From NCBI GenBank assembly GCA_949357655.1, contig CASHTG010000012.1, forward strand, positions 372,001 through 436,000: DNA of 64,000 bases, read 5' to 3'. Position 1 is the first letter of the stretch. Every line of letters starts with the position of its first letter. The DNA comes from Parascedosporium putredinis (Eukaryota > Ascomycota > Sordariomycetes > Microascales > Microascaceae). Below the pieces are notes generated by a model, which searched no databases, was not told the origin of the DNA, and saw only the letters and a list, made by a program, of their open reading frames with translations. Of the stretch, positions 46,952 through 59,491 are shown piece by piece. Made by a program: the position numbers and the translations under genes.

Positions 46952-49900
46952 TTGCTTCGGCGCATTCTTGAGTTTGTAGCAAGAAATTTTAAAAATGTTT
47001 AAACGGGGGTTTGCGGGGACGCAAGGAAGACGGAAACAGGGGTTCCACCGCCGCCACGGACGAGCCGGGCTCCAGCAATGTCCCGCGGTCTCTGATGAAT
47101 CCTTGTTTACAATATACCCCTTCCGGTTATGAAATGTGCGAGATGATGAGCTGATGGTACCTTTTTCTTTTCAACACTTTTTTTTCGTTCTTCGATTTCT
47201 TGTCAACTTGCAGGTCGCCCAAGGGCGGACGGTAGCTGATGCATTTCCTCTTCTCTTTTCGGTCGCCGGTCCTATCGGCCAGTTTCTCTCGTCTGTCGTG
47301 GAAACTGCAATTACATATTATTCCCCTTTGTTAGTAATTAAATATTCGAACATCGAAGAATCATCGCTTCCAAAAGTTTTTACAGTGCATGTGCCATGTG
47401 CCTCCCCGCCTCCCTTCATGCCCCAAAGAAAGAAGAGGATGAGAAAAACGGTTTCTTTTATAGGTGTAACAACACCATTATCGCGTTTGAATATCGCGTT
47501 TCACGGTAAAGGAGAATTGTCCCGTCTTTGAGGATCCTAATCGTTGCTCATCTCACCCACCTTGAATTGTTTGAAAGAAAGTCACAATGCTCAGCCAACC
47601 AAAAAGAGGGAAGGGAGAGGGGGCGTGCTTGCCACAGTACCAAGGTACTCTCGCTCGCTCGAGTCGCTGGGCTTGAGCCACGGATCGATGGTTTGTGAAT
47701 GGTCACCGAGGCACACGCTCCGCGCGGGTGCAAGGAAACAGGTTTGCACCAAACGGCGGAGGTTGAAATCCCCGACAGGGAGCGATCCACGGGCGCACAT
47801 GTCTTGTCACCGGCACGCTTATGCAAGAGGCGAAAGGGAACGCTACTTATTAGGTTGGGTGGCCCGGCTTGCCCACGGAGGAAATGGCGCCGTTTAGATT
47901 AGGGTGATCGGCGGCCGAGAATGAACGGTGGCATTCCATTTAGCCAGGGAAAGGAAAAATATTTATGGTGATTGATGGGATTGTCAAGAAAGAAGAGAGG
48001 AGAGTGAGGGGTATGGTTTACAATTGTGAGTTTCTTTCCCCTCGTCTTTGCCTTTTTCTTCTCTTCTTGTTTTTCTTTCTTGCTCCTAGCAGAATGCATC
48101 GACGGATCGATGAATGGATCGATGGTTGATGTATTCACTCTCCCCTCAGCGACGAATTCTCAAATTGAGCAAGCATGATTGGGTCACAAGAGCACTGGAG
48201 ATGAAACTAGAATTTCGGTGGCGTCTGCCAGGGGGTGCAAAGGCTTCGAGTTGAACGGAAGCCCCCAAATGAACAGATTTGCAGTCTCCGCATCGATCAA
48301 ATCATGGACCACAGAATGTTTGATGAAGTCCAACGAGAAGGGTACCAATCGGAGCGGGGAATTTCGGGTGTTGAAAGGAACCTTGGGCAAAGGTTCGGCT
48401 TGCTGCACGCACATTCCGATGGCAGATGAGGGTATATCCGACACGGTACTATAGGCAGCCAACGGCCCTTTTATAAACAGCACTGGGCTTCGAAACGAGT
48501 GAGAATTGAAAAAGGGTTGCCGACAGATAGGCACGCTTGAAATTGGGGGACTGGGAAGAGTAGATGTATAGTCTCCAAGTGATCTCCGGTGGAGTGCCTA
48601 TCCCTCTTACCCCCGAAAAGGTTTCCGCCCGCCACCCCTGGGGTTATATTTTCGAGATTGGCAGACCGACCAGGAACGCGCAGCACCCTACGTGCGTGGT
48701 GGAAGCGAGTTTTATAGATGGTAGGTGCATGCCTGGCATGGGGCAATATTGCGATCGCGCGCGATTTTCCCAAGGGATTGGATTTGTTGAGATTTCTGGG
48801 ATGAACCATGAACCTGTCCAAGTGACGGACAAACGAAAGCAAAAGTATAGCCATTCAAGTATTACATATGCTCGCTACGCTTTGGTCGTCGGATTAGACA
48901 ACCTTGGAAGTTGCTGCTCACGAGAAACGTGACGAGTGGCTTGCGTGCGGACTCGAAGGTGTGCATGGGGGGGCGGAGGTGTGGCTTGCTGTGCGCGCGC
49001 GGAAGAGGTTTTGTTCCGAGATTATTTCAACGAGAGCTGATCACTTGCCTAGAGCCTTGGCGTGGCGTCCCTTCTCAAAATCGTCAAGACGGACGACGTG
49101 CTGCGTTAGCTCCGTGCCCCGAAAGCGTTCCCCGCCGGATTTTCCGCCGGATTTTCCGCACAAATCGAAGTTGTTCTTTTAGCTTTTCAGCCAGCTCTTT
49201 GTCGTTCCAAGGTTCGATATTTACCTCGTGGACTACCAAGGACGATCTGCGAAGGACGTGGAGCGTGGCTGGGACCGAAGGCCAAAGCGGAAATCAGTTC
49301 TCACGTCGTCAACCTTGCATCTTTTTTCCTATCTCATTGCAGGCTTCAGAGCAATGCCGTGATTCTAGTTCAAACTAGAACTACAAAATCCTAGAGGAGC
49401 GCGATACTTACTGCTAGGGTCTTCTGGCTTGATGGTAGACTCAGAGGCCTTGTTAAATCTAAACCGGGGAGAGGGCTTCAAGAGAAACACGCTCACGGGA
49501 TTCGTATCATGATCTGGCCGCCTCCTCTAAATCATAGAGGATGACATAGTATGCGAGATACAAGAACATCACGAGCCTTTGCTATGAAGGTGGCACTTTA
49601 GGGAACGAACTTTCATAAGCCACAGTGATTCGAGGCACCTCCGAGATGTGACGGCTGATTGTCATGATACTCATCTACAAGCCTGTATCAAGCCCTCGCA
49701 TTCTTAAACAAGGGTATACCGTCCTGGAGAAGACATATCAAGACCGAGAACTCGTGCTCTTGTCCATGCTGCGTCACCTCCGCCCCCGGGTGGGATCATC
49801 ACAAGTCTGTAGCGGGAGTATCAGGGCCGGAAAACCCGATCAGCTTCTCGCATCCTATGTGTGCGACCCCCGCCCCCCTTCAAAGTTCAAAAGATCTAAT

Positions 49901-51722
49901 CGGAATAGGAGGCAAGGTTCCGATCGAAAAAGCAAGAGCTCGGAGTTGGGCGTGTTCCCCGCCGACGGCAGTTGGGGAAAGGGACCCCCAGAAGCGGGAG
50001 GAAGAGCCTCATCATGATAGATGCTCGCGTTCCAGGGACCTGGATACATTTATCTATGCACTGTTCAATACAATCTTAATTCGACGTTTTGTGGAGATAA
50101 AGTATACCGAGTTCTCCGTTGCTATCCAGGTGAGTGCTACGACTACGACAAACGAGCAAGGAGCGTGCCCGGTGCAGGCCATGGGGCCGAGGCCCCAGGC
50201 AAGCACCTGACCCCTCAATGTTCTTGGTTCTTAAAATAGGACGTCTACACTAGAGAAAATGTGACGAAAGCCAACACCACGTAACGCCGGAAAGTTAGAG
50301 GCGCACGAGATGGACGAGGGTGTGGGGGCGAAAGGGAGAGGCCTGGCGGTGACTTGATGAAAGAGCACAGCAAAGATGGAGTGAGGTGCAATGAGAGTAG
50401 GTTGAAAGCGAGTGCGAGTGGGGCTTCACTCTGGGGTCGTTGGGTAGCTCCAAGGGCACACACGCGCACGCACACACAGACACGCAACATAAACAGACAA
50501 GCTCACCCCACAAAGCCACTCCCGCCCCGAGTCCACTTCCGGTGGCGGTTTCTCACGCTTGAATGCCAAAATGCCTTGAGATGCTTGTACTCTTGTACAA
50601 GTAGCGTCCTCGAGGTGGAGCCCTCGCAAACGACGCCTGGAGAAGAAGACCAGAGATCCCTGTCCGGTGCGACCATGGCTGACGTTCTGGCTTCCTTTAA
50701 TCCCACCCAAAAGGCTTGGCACTTGCAATTGGGGGATGGACATCGACTTGCAAAAGCTTGCCCAGTCAGAGCTCGGACAAGAATATTTTCGGACCAACAC
50801 GACACCGCAGCAGGGAAAAACATCAATGGAGTCATCCATGATGAGCCCACCCTCGTTCTGCCTCATTGTTGACAAAGCACATCGTCTAAACGCTGTGTAA
50901 CATGTGTAACGGTGCGACTGGCGGTACCAACGCTCGTTATGATTTTCTCTCCACGTTGGCGAGGTTCTCGAGAGGGTATACTTCGAACTCTCCCTACTTT
51001 CTTTCCTGATTGATTGCCTTTGCTTATTTTGATAGTAACCTTGCCTTGCCACGCGCTACTCGACCCTCTGCACACCAATAGACCCCTGTAGGTGCGGCCG
51101 AGCATGCGTCGCCGTCGTGGTCGTCTTGCCAGTGACAAGGACACTCGAGGGTTGTATTATTGCCCAGACTTACCCCGCAGATATTATTATTCCCAACGCA
51201 AAGAGGTCAAAACCGTGTTGGCTGGTTCTGCATTCAGTCCCATCACGACGACTAGACTGGACCGCGGGAGCGCTTTTTGTTCTTTCGTTCTCTTCCAGAA
51301 CTACATGACGCTACCCTGGTGACTTACCGTTCGCCCTTGCCGGTGCCCAGGGTCTTTCGAGAGCGGCCGTCTCGAAAGTAGAGCATTTGTATCCCGACGT
51401 GATTGAACGCGCCCAAATTGCCTTTAGCGAGACGTTCGACTAGCTCCAAGAGTTGGTGCTTCCCCCTGGGGCCTGAAAGCCGCACCCGTCCGATTAGCCT
51501 GCGGGGAATAAGCCCTTGGTCAAGGTACCAGCCAATGGCCCCGCAGTCTCGCCCAAAGCTCTATCGGGAACTAATCTATCTGCCGAATTTCGAGCAGAGT
51601 GTTGCCAAAATTCCGTGGGTGCTCTCAGTATTTGCCGTCCAGCCCTGAGTGGTGGCAGACTTGTCACCTTTGGGTGTGCTAGATATTATCACTGCGCGGA
51701 ACAGTAGGGGAAGCTCGAGGCC

Positions 51723-51752
51723 TACGACTGCGACTGCGACTGCGACTACGAC
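51723..51752. repeat. Hexamer repeat T(A/G)CGAC
   Basis: Five tandem copies: TACGAC, three TGCGAC, TACGAC. The unit would keep an open frame (Tyr-Asp and Cys-Asp in one phase), but no gene is recognised around it. Confidence 0.8.
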
Positions 51753-52216
51753 GTCCCAACCGACGGCAGGTTTCTGTTTGTAGAGGCCATTGATAATTCT
51801 GCTGTTCCCTCTGTCCTGTCTGTACGATGGGAGCCATGCCGTCCCTAGATGCCGAGGCCGGTTTTCTCCTTGTTCAGGGTTCTCTCTCTTGATCTCCTTC
51901 CTCGGTTCGTTTTTTTCTGTTTCTTTGATTGCACGACTTCATCGTACGGCCCGATAGTAAACATCGCGGAACGTCAACGAGAGTCGGGCGGGTCTGGTCA
52001 GTAGTAGTAGCTTTCTTCTCCGAAAAGGAAAGGCCGTGCACCTCTTGGTACGTAGGCTCGTTCGTTTAGTGTCAGAATCATGCCGTCTCTTCGCTCCGAA
52101 CCTGGGATGAATGGACGACAATCCATGTCTTGCAGCTCCCCCATCTTGACAAGGGAAGGGGAAAAAAAAAAAAAAAAGAAAAAAGAAAAAAAACACTAAC
52201 ATGTACATTGGATGCA

Positions 52217-52222
52217 TATAAA
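52217..52222 (+). promoter_or_regulatory. TATA box of the ACS-family permease
   Basis: A perfect TATAAA lies about 160 bases before the start codon at 52380, following an A-rich tract. Confidence 0.45.
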
Positions 52223-52379
52223 GAACCCACACACCCTCTTTTCCCCGCGATCCTGGGATCGAAACACCTCACTTCTTGTTCGGCCAGCGCCAGCATTACT
52301 ATCTCTCTCTCAATTGGGCGAGGCAGAGTATCCTCTGATCCAGCAGCCTCGCTAAAAGAACCTTTTTCGTGATTTCGCA

Positions 52380-54210
52380 ATGGAGTCTGAGAAGGAAGTT
52401 TGTATGTCTTTTTCTCTTCCCCTGTGCTCCAACCGCGCAGGATAGCACTAACCATTCATCCCCGCGCGTAGCCCAGCACTTGGACGGCGCCGAGGCGCCC
52501 TCGTCGAGAGAGGATGTAGAGGAGTTTACCTGGACGGAGGAGGAGGAAACCAGAATCAGGCACAAGATTGACTGGAATACCGTGCCCCTCGTCACGGTCC
52601 TCTACATGTTTTGCGTGAGTCTCGCCAAACCTGCGCATGGCTTCCTTGGTGCCAGCACTCCAATCCTAGACCATACAACAATTTTGGCTAACAAGTGACC
52701 GACTATCAATCTAGTTCCTGGACCGTATAAATATCGGCAACGCCTTGATCCAGGGTCTACGAGACGAGCTCCAGCTTCAAGTCGGCTACCGCATCAACTG
52801 GGCTCTGTGCATCTTCTACATCATCTACCTCTTGGTCGAAGTGCCCAGCAACATCATCCTGAAGCGCGTCGGCCCCCGCTTCTACATCCCCGCCCTCGTG
52901 GTCGGATTCGGCATCGTCACCATCGGCATGGCTTTCGTCAAGAGCTTCACCACACTCCTTGTCACCCGCGCGATTCTCGGCATCTTTGAGGGCGGTACGT
53001 TTCCCGGCATTGCCTTTTACCTCAGCTCCTTTTACAAGAGAAAGGAGCTTTTGTTCCGCGTGGGCATCTATGTGTCCGCCGCCTCGTTCGCCGGCGCCTT
53101 TGGCGGTCTCCTCGCCGCCGGCCTCTCGAAGATCCCCGAGTGGGGCGCCGCCGGCGCCCGTATCTACAAGTGGCGCAACATCTTCTTCTTCGAGGGCGTC
53201 CTGACCGTCATCGTCGGCCTCCTCGCTCCCATCTGGCTGCCTGCCTCGCCCGAGACCGCCAAGTTCCTCACGCCGCGCGAGCGCCGCATCGCCGCGGCCC
53301 GACTTCTCGTCGAGCACCGCGAGAACCCCGAGCCCGTCGTGGAGAGGCGCCACATTCTCCGCGCCTTCACTTGCCTTCACAACTACACCTGCGCGCTCGG
53401 CTTTTTCCTGATCAACATCACCGTGCAGGGTCTCTCCGTCTTTATGCCCACCATCATCGCCGATATGAAGATGGAGGTGAACCCGCAGCTACTCACCGTG
53501 CCCCCGTACGTCGCGGCCTGCATCGTGGCGGTGGCTGTCGCCTACATCAGCGACAAGACCAAGCGCCGCGGTATCTATCTCGCCGTCTTTTCTATCCCGG
53601 CCATGATTGGATTCGGTATTCTACGTTGGTACCAAGAGAAGGCGGGCGTCCGCTATATGGCTATTTTCTTCATTACCGTGGGCGCGTTCCCTGGTGGACC
53701 GGCGTTCTTGAGCTGGGCGATCAATAGTAAGTTGAACAGTTGCAAGTCTGGCGGTACAACTCTTGCTAACGAATGTGACCCCATAGACACTGGTGGCCCG
53801 GCCGTCCGAGCCGTCTCTAGCGCGTGGGTAGTCACTTTGGGCACAATTGGCGGAATCGTCGCTACGTAAGTCATCCTCACACCTTGCATCACTCTATAAT
53901 ACCCCATCAATACGTTCCCTTTTCCGGTTCTTCATTCAGTTTTGGAGATTAATTGTGCATTGCTAATCACTGCTGGGGTATTAGTTGGACGTACATCTAT
54001 TGGGACGGGCCAAAGTACCCCATCGGCCACACCATCAACTTTGTGGGACAAATCATTGTCTTCTTCCTTTCGCTGTTCGGAATTGCGTACTGCGCCTGGG
54101 AGAATAAGCAGAGGAGGGATGGCAAGAGGGACCATAGGCTCGATGGATTGAACGAATTCGAGGCCCGCGATCTCGGATACAAGCACCCTGAGTTTATGTA
54201 CATGAAGTAA
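52380..54210 (+). CDS. MFS permease, anion:cation symporter (allantoate permease-like)
   Basis: Five exons give 502 residues: 52380-52397, 52441-52614, 52715-53726, 53787-53865 and 53985-54210. The first coding exon is only 18 bases (MESEKE), and unspliced reading stops at once, so the first intron is required. The family signature FLDRINIGNALIQGL starts helix 1. FEGGTFPGIAFYLSSFYKR is the ACS (TC 2.A.1.14) motif between helices 4 and 5, and SWAINNTGGP lies near helix 10. The C-terminus ends in a short hydrophilic tail (KHPEFMYMK). Members carry allantoate, vitamins, nicotinate or other organic anions; the cargo here cannot be told from sequence. The frame is unbroken throughout. It stands alone, with no catabolic enzyme next to it. 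Confidence 0.9.
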
Positions 54211-55082
54211 GGGGTTTTGGGAGGTCCTGGGAGATAATGCACCGTTTTTTCTTGAGGTTTGGTTATACGCTGTCGAGAACCATCGAGTCTATCCGATTCG
54301 TGGCAAATGATACTTCTGAAGCACTTGACACGATAGCCCCTGGGGGCCAGCATCCTCGCCAATTTGCGACTGTCGTGACTATCAAACTGATCCAAAGGCG
54401 TAAGCAAGTTCAATGTTGGCCTACTATAGGCTATTGCTCCTACCGAGCAAAGCATTGAGACCGTTTATCAGTGAAGCCAAAGCCTGTTAATCAGACCTCA
54501 CGCAATATCTAGGAGACTATAGGCATAAAAGGGTCCTGCTGACGAGGTTGATGAAGTCTAGGCCGCGATAGAGCTCACCGTCTCTCCGTGCACACCGAGT
54601 ATAGATTGAACTCGGCCGAGCTCGAAGCGGTAAAACCCTATTGTCATTCCCGTTCGTGGCCTGTCTTCGAGAGGCACAGCACTCATCGATTTGGAGAGTC
54701 AAGCCGAAACTAAGCGACGGTAAAGGAAATAAGCACCTTCAGGAGATTTGTCTAGACGATGACTGATTACTTCGAAACGCGCCTATGATGACAGCCAAAA
54801 GGGGATAAACAAAAGTTGGGGAGGACGGCGGCCGCCTGGTCAGACTGGGGTGCGCGAACGGTAAATGTTCTAAAACCCAGCCGCGGCCGTTGTTTGCGGT
54901 GAAGATTTAACATGTCCGTGTAGATTAGTGGCCGCGTTTGCTGGGCTGGGGCGGAGGCAAGCCGCGAGTTGGGAGTATTCTAGATAAGCTGACAAGCTCG
55001 CGTAAGTTTGTTTCCGCCAATTCTCAAGGAATATTTGGATTTCAGGAAATTTCTATTGGGACTCTTTGGGCTGTGTGTTACG

Positions 55083-55130
55083 GTGTGGACGTGTGGATGT
55101 GTGGATGTGTGGATGCATGGATGCATGGAT
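55083..55130. repeat. 8-bp minisatellite (GTGTGGAT / GCATGGAT)
   Basis: Six tandem octamers: one GTGTGGAC, three GTGTGGAT, two GCATGGAT. The order of variants suggests two rounds of local duplication. Confidence 0.85.
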
Positions 55131-56327
55131 GCACGCTCAATACAGGAAATTCGGAATTGCCCAATGATACCCGCGCGGCCGAAGATCCGGGAGCTGGGTC
55201 CCAAAAGGGCTGGGGCTCTAGAAGGACTCTTCCTCTCTTCGATTACCTGTAAACCAACGGAACTTGTCTGCCGATCGCTATTTTCCGCCATCCGCGGGAA
55301 CCCTCATCTAGACACTCTTAGCACAATCAGCTATGAAGTATAAGGGCAAAGGCTGCCACTTATTATCACAGCCGGTGGGTGGTACGGAGAACCCATTTCA
55401 ACGGAACCATGCAGGACAGATTAGAAATGCAAATTGCGTCCAAAGGAGTTGGGGGAGCATGAGAGATTGGGGGAGAGGTAAGAAGAAGAGGGACACTCTT
55501 GGAAGGCAGTCGAGTCGGCCAGCCAGTCGATGCGATGCGATACAGAAGTCGAGCGAGGAAGAGGGGACGTCCTCGCTAAAAGTGTGGGCGGCGTGGAGAA
55601 TAGGCGTGGAGAATAGCAAGAAGAACCTTGAAAGCGAGAGAGGGGAAGAAAAGAACCCGAATCGCTCAATGGCGGCGTGGCAAAGGGGATAATCCATGTT
55701 GCGCAAGGGGTTTAACATGTTTTTCATTTATCCAAGTTGAATGTATATTACACAAGCACAAGTCGTCGGGCAAAGCTTCCTTTTCTTTGGAGGGCAAGGC
55801 CCTTTGGCTTCTTTGGCTTCTTTCTGCTTTTCGCGTTTAATTACGGGCTCTTGTCTTTTCTCTCATTCTCTGGCCCCATGCTTGGGGTTCCCTCTCCTTG
55901 ATTTGTTACCATCTCCGCGTCGTTCTTTTTCCCATCCCAGCCGCCGCCGTTATTCGCTTTTGCCCCTCTTTCTCCAAGAAGGCAATAACCGAAAACAGTC
56001 CACCCGATTCCCCTTGTCTTAATCGTCCGCGGTATTAGCCAGGGGGCGAAGCGGGCGTGGACAGGCCCCCTGCTCGGCTTTTGCAAAAGAACGGACAGCA
56101 AGAGGACAAGAGAACAAGGAAGAGAGAGAGAGAGAGAAGAGGAGGGAGAGAAGAGAAAAGGGAAGAAAACAAGCATTTTGTGTAATATCGCGCTCCGTCG
56201 CAGTGCATGAGGGAAGGAGCGGAGATATAGGATGGACAAGGACGGACGGTCCGGAGTGCAACGGAGCACGAGCACGGGGAGCGCCAACGCAAGGTAGTAG
56301 CCGAGTTCCTCAGGCGCGAAGGCGAAG

Positions 56328-56369
56328 GGAACAGGAACAGGAACAGGAACAGGAACAGGAGCAGGAGCA
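56328..56369. repeat. Hexamer repeat GGAACA / GGAGCA
   Basis: Five copies of GGAACA followed by two of GGAGCA. It lies in a non-coding purine-rich stretch. Confidence 0.85.
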
Positions 56370-57522
56370 GGGAAGACGCCTGTGGGAAATGGACGAATCG
56401 CCGGGCTCAATTGGGAACACGAAGAAACAAGAGAGAAAGAAAAAAGAAAACAAGGCGCCAACAGCCACAAGGCGAGGCAGGATCCATGTGACAAAGAGAA
56501 CATTGAACCGTGGGAGAGGGAGAGGGGGCAAGCTCGGTGAGGATGCGCAGGGTTTAGGCGGGTTCGGGATGGGCGGATGAGGTAGTGCTATGTCTGGTCG
56601 CTGTCGTTCGAGAACGCGGTCGCGGACTTGTTCCTCCTCTTCCCCAAGTCTTGCTCTTCTTCATGGCCTGCATAACATGTGGAAACAGGTAATCTATTTT
56701 CTTTATTTTATCTTATATTTCTCTGTGCTGTAGGCCGGTGGAAGAGTAGACTTGATGCGACGCTGCAGCTTACAGCATTATGGCCCGTACATGGAAAACC
56801 CTCAACAAACACGGACGCGGATGCGGGTGGACATAGACGCGGAGCGGGGAAAGGAAATGGAAAGCCGGCAAAGGTTCGATTCCCCTTTTCGATGGGGCGG
56901 ACCGGGGGATATACATTCATCAATGGGGCGATGGGAGAGGGCGCGGGAACCGTCTCGCCTCCTGCTCTGTTCGTAGTCTGGCTGTAAGTGGGGGAAAGAG
57001 GCCGTACATACACACACACCACGCACCAAGGCAGAGAGAGGTAGGCCATCAAGGATGAATGTATAGTCTCTTCCGTTCAGTTCTAGTCGCCATCTCCAAC
57101 GACCAAAAAGAGTGGCCCGGCAAAAGTGGGGAGCACAGGCCCAGTGGTGCCGAAAGTCGACCGTCATCTTATATCCGTCGTTTAGGTGCAGGAAATGGAA
57201 CTCCGGTTCGGAACGCGAAGAGAGAGAGTGAAGTGAAAGGGGAACCAAAAGAAAAGAAGAAGCAGAAAAAAGGATTAAAGCGCGCCCCGTTCCCGGGTGG
57301 TCTCTGCTCTCCCTCGGTGGAGCTCTTTTCCTTTCTCTCCCTCTCTCTCCCCCTCGTCCCCCCTTCTTCCTAGATAAGTTCTACTGCTTCGTGTGGTAGA
57401 CTATTAGTGGCACGAAGAAAGGCCCCCTAGGACTTTTTCTTCCCTTGGACAGGCCTCGAGGAGTCAACGCACGTCTGTAGCTTGCACTTCCAAGTCCCCC
57501 CTCCCCAAAAAAGTCTCTCACC

Positions 57523-59491
57523 ATGAGGAGCGCCATCTGGGTCTCCCTCCTGGCCGCGGTGGTCTCGGCCGCCGACGAGCCCGAGTACGAGACCTACGAC
57601 TACATCGTCGTAGGCAGCGGGCCCGGTGGCGGGCCCCTGGCCGCCAACCTCGCACGCGCCGGCTACTCGACCCTGCTCGTCGAGGCCGGCGACGACCACG
57701 GCTCCCTGTCGGTGTACAACGAGCTGTCCAACTTCAACGTCGCCGGCAACGACGAGCGCTCGCGCTGGGACTTTTTCGTCAAGCACTCGGACGACCCCGA
57801 GAGGGAGCTCAAGTACGAGCGCTTGACGTGGCGGACCGCCGAGGGCGAGTTCTACGTCGGCCTCGACCCCCGAGGGCGCCGAGCAGCTCGGCATCTACTA
57901 CCCCAGGGCCGCTACCCTCGGCGGCTGCGCCATGCACAATGCCGGCGTGTGCTCGCTCCCTTCGGCGGACGAGTGGAACTGGATCGCCGAGATCACGGGC
58001 GATGCCACCTGGGAGTCGGATAATATGAGAAAGTACCTCATCCAGACGGAGAAGAACTTGTACATGCCCGAGGGCTCCGAAGGTCACGGTTTCGAAGGTA
58101 ACCACCGTTTCCATTCGTTTTTCTTTTCCTTTTCAAGGGGAAAAACACAACAGGACCCCTCCCCCAAAAGAAAAAAGTCGCTAACCACACAAAACCCCTC
58201 CTCCAGGATGGATGTCCATCTCCACCAGCGACTCCTCGTGGGCCGCCTCCGGCGACTGGCCCGCCAACAGCATCCTCGCCGAGCTCGCCGAGCTCACGGA
58301 CCAAGACCCCGAGCAAGTCGCCGACCTCGTCAACAAGGACATCCTCACCCCCGGCGAGGACCACCTCTCGAGCTTCTACAACATGGCCCAGCACGGCGAC
58401 GCCCGCGGCCGCCGCTCCAGCCCCAACAACTACATCAAGGCCACCCTCGCCGACGAGGCCAACTACCCCCTCACCCTCGCCCTCAACACCCTCGTGACCA
58501 AGGTGCTCTTCGACGAAGACGCCGAGACCCCCACCGCCATCGGCGTCGAGGCCCTCCAGGGCGCCTCCCTCTACAAGATCGACCCCGCTACTCGGCCGAC
58601 AACAACAAGACCACCACCCGCTTCTACGCCCGCCGCGAGGTCATCGTCTCCGGCGGCGCCTTCAACAGCCCCCAGATCCTCAAGCTCAGCGGCATCGGCC
58701 CCGCCGCCGAGCTCGAGGAGTTCGACATCCCCGTCGTCGTCGACCTCCCCGGCGTCGGCGAGAACCTCGGTGACAACTACGAGGGCAGCGTCGTCGCCCT
58801 CGGCCAGGCCCCCACCGGCGGCTCCCGCATCACCGTCCTCTTCCGCACCCCTCGGCCCCCACCGAGAACAGAAACATCTTTGCCTGGTGCGGCGCGTTCG
58901 CTTTCGAGGGCTTCTGGCCCGGTTTCCCCGACGACTACGGTGCCAACCAGTACAGCTGCGCCATGGTCCACACCAACCCCAAGTCCCAGGCCGGCTCCGT
59001 CCGCCTCGTCAGCGCCGACCCCCAGGACGCCCCCGACGTCAACTTCCGCTTCTTCGAGCACGAGGGTGACCAGGATCTCCTCGAGCTCGTCGAGGCCGCC
59101 AACCTCCTCCGCGAGTCTTGGCAGGTCGCCGGCGACGAGGTCCTCCCCTACGACGAGATGCACCCTTGCCCCGGCACCAGCGCCGGCAACTGCACCATTG
59201 CCGAGCAGGCCGACATGATCAAGCACCAGGCCTACTCCCACCACGCCACCTCCACCTGCGCCATCGGCGCCGACGACGACGTCAACGCCGTCCTTGACTC
59301 CAAGTTTAGGGTCCGCGGCGTCAAGAACCTCAGGGTCGTCGACGCTAGCTCCTTCCCCGCGTCCCCGGCGCGTTCCCGTCCTCCCCACCGCCATGCTCGC
59401 CGCCAAGGCCACCGAGGAGATTGTCGCCGACGCCGTCAAGGCCGACGAGGCCAGCGAGCCCAAGCCCAAGTGCAAGCGCCACATCAAGTAG
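57523..59491 (+). CDS. Secreted GMC oxidoreductase (FAD-dependent; frame-broken)
   Basis: Exon 1 is 57523-58097 and exon 2 starts at 58207 (GTAACC donor, CCAG acceptor). A signal peptide (MRSAIWVSLLAAVVSA) precedes the FAD-binding Rossmann loop VVGSGPGGGPLAANLARAGY. GMC signature 1 is seen as TLGGCAMHNAGVC and signature 2 as SGGAFNSPQILKLSGIG. The catalytic histidine region is AYSHHATSTCAIGAD, and the C-terminal FPVLPTAMLAAKATEE closes the FAD fold. The enzyme would oxidise an alcohol or sugar outside the cell, making hydrogen peroxide or feeding electrons to an acceptor (CAZy AA3-like). Frames break at 57867-57871 (two bases short), 58583-58586, 58856-58860, 59355-59358 and 59375-59377 (one base short each), every time in a C run. 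The restored length would be near 620 residues. Its exact substrate is unknown. Confidence 0.85.

Larger units (their letters stand above)
46952..52379. other. Long gene-poor stretch between two transporters
   Basis: In 5.4 kb I find no frame with a domain, signal peptide or consistent splice pattern. A 208-codon minus-strand frame (51052-50426) is Ser/Arg/Cys-rich and unrecognised. A hexamer repeat lies at 51723-51752, and an A-rich run at 52162-52190 precedes the next promoter. Confidence 0.45.
54211..57522. other. Intergenic region with tandem repeats
   Basis: No gene is recognised. The stretch carries a minisatellite at 55083-55130 and a hexamer array at 56328-56369. AG-rich low complexity runs through 56100-56170, and a CT-rich leader (57300-57370) precedes the GMC gene. 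Confidence 0.5.

Noticed and set aside
50426..51052. 208-codon minus-strand frame
   Set aside because: No recognisable domain, biased Ser/Arg/Cys composition, no leader or splice support. Not enough to call a gene.
52757..53380. 207-codon minus-strand frame
   Set aside because: It is antisense to the ACS permease exon 3, with Ala/Asp/Glu-rich translation and no domain.
58777..59487. 236-codon minus-strand frame
   Set aside because: It is antisense to the GMC oxidoreductase C-terminal region and is an effect of high third-position GC.
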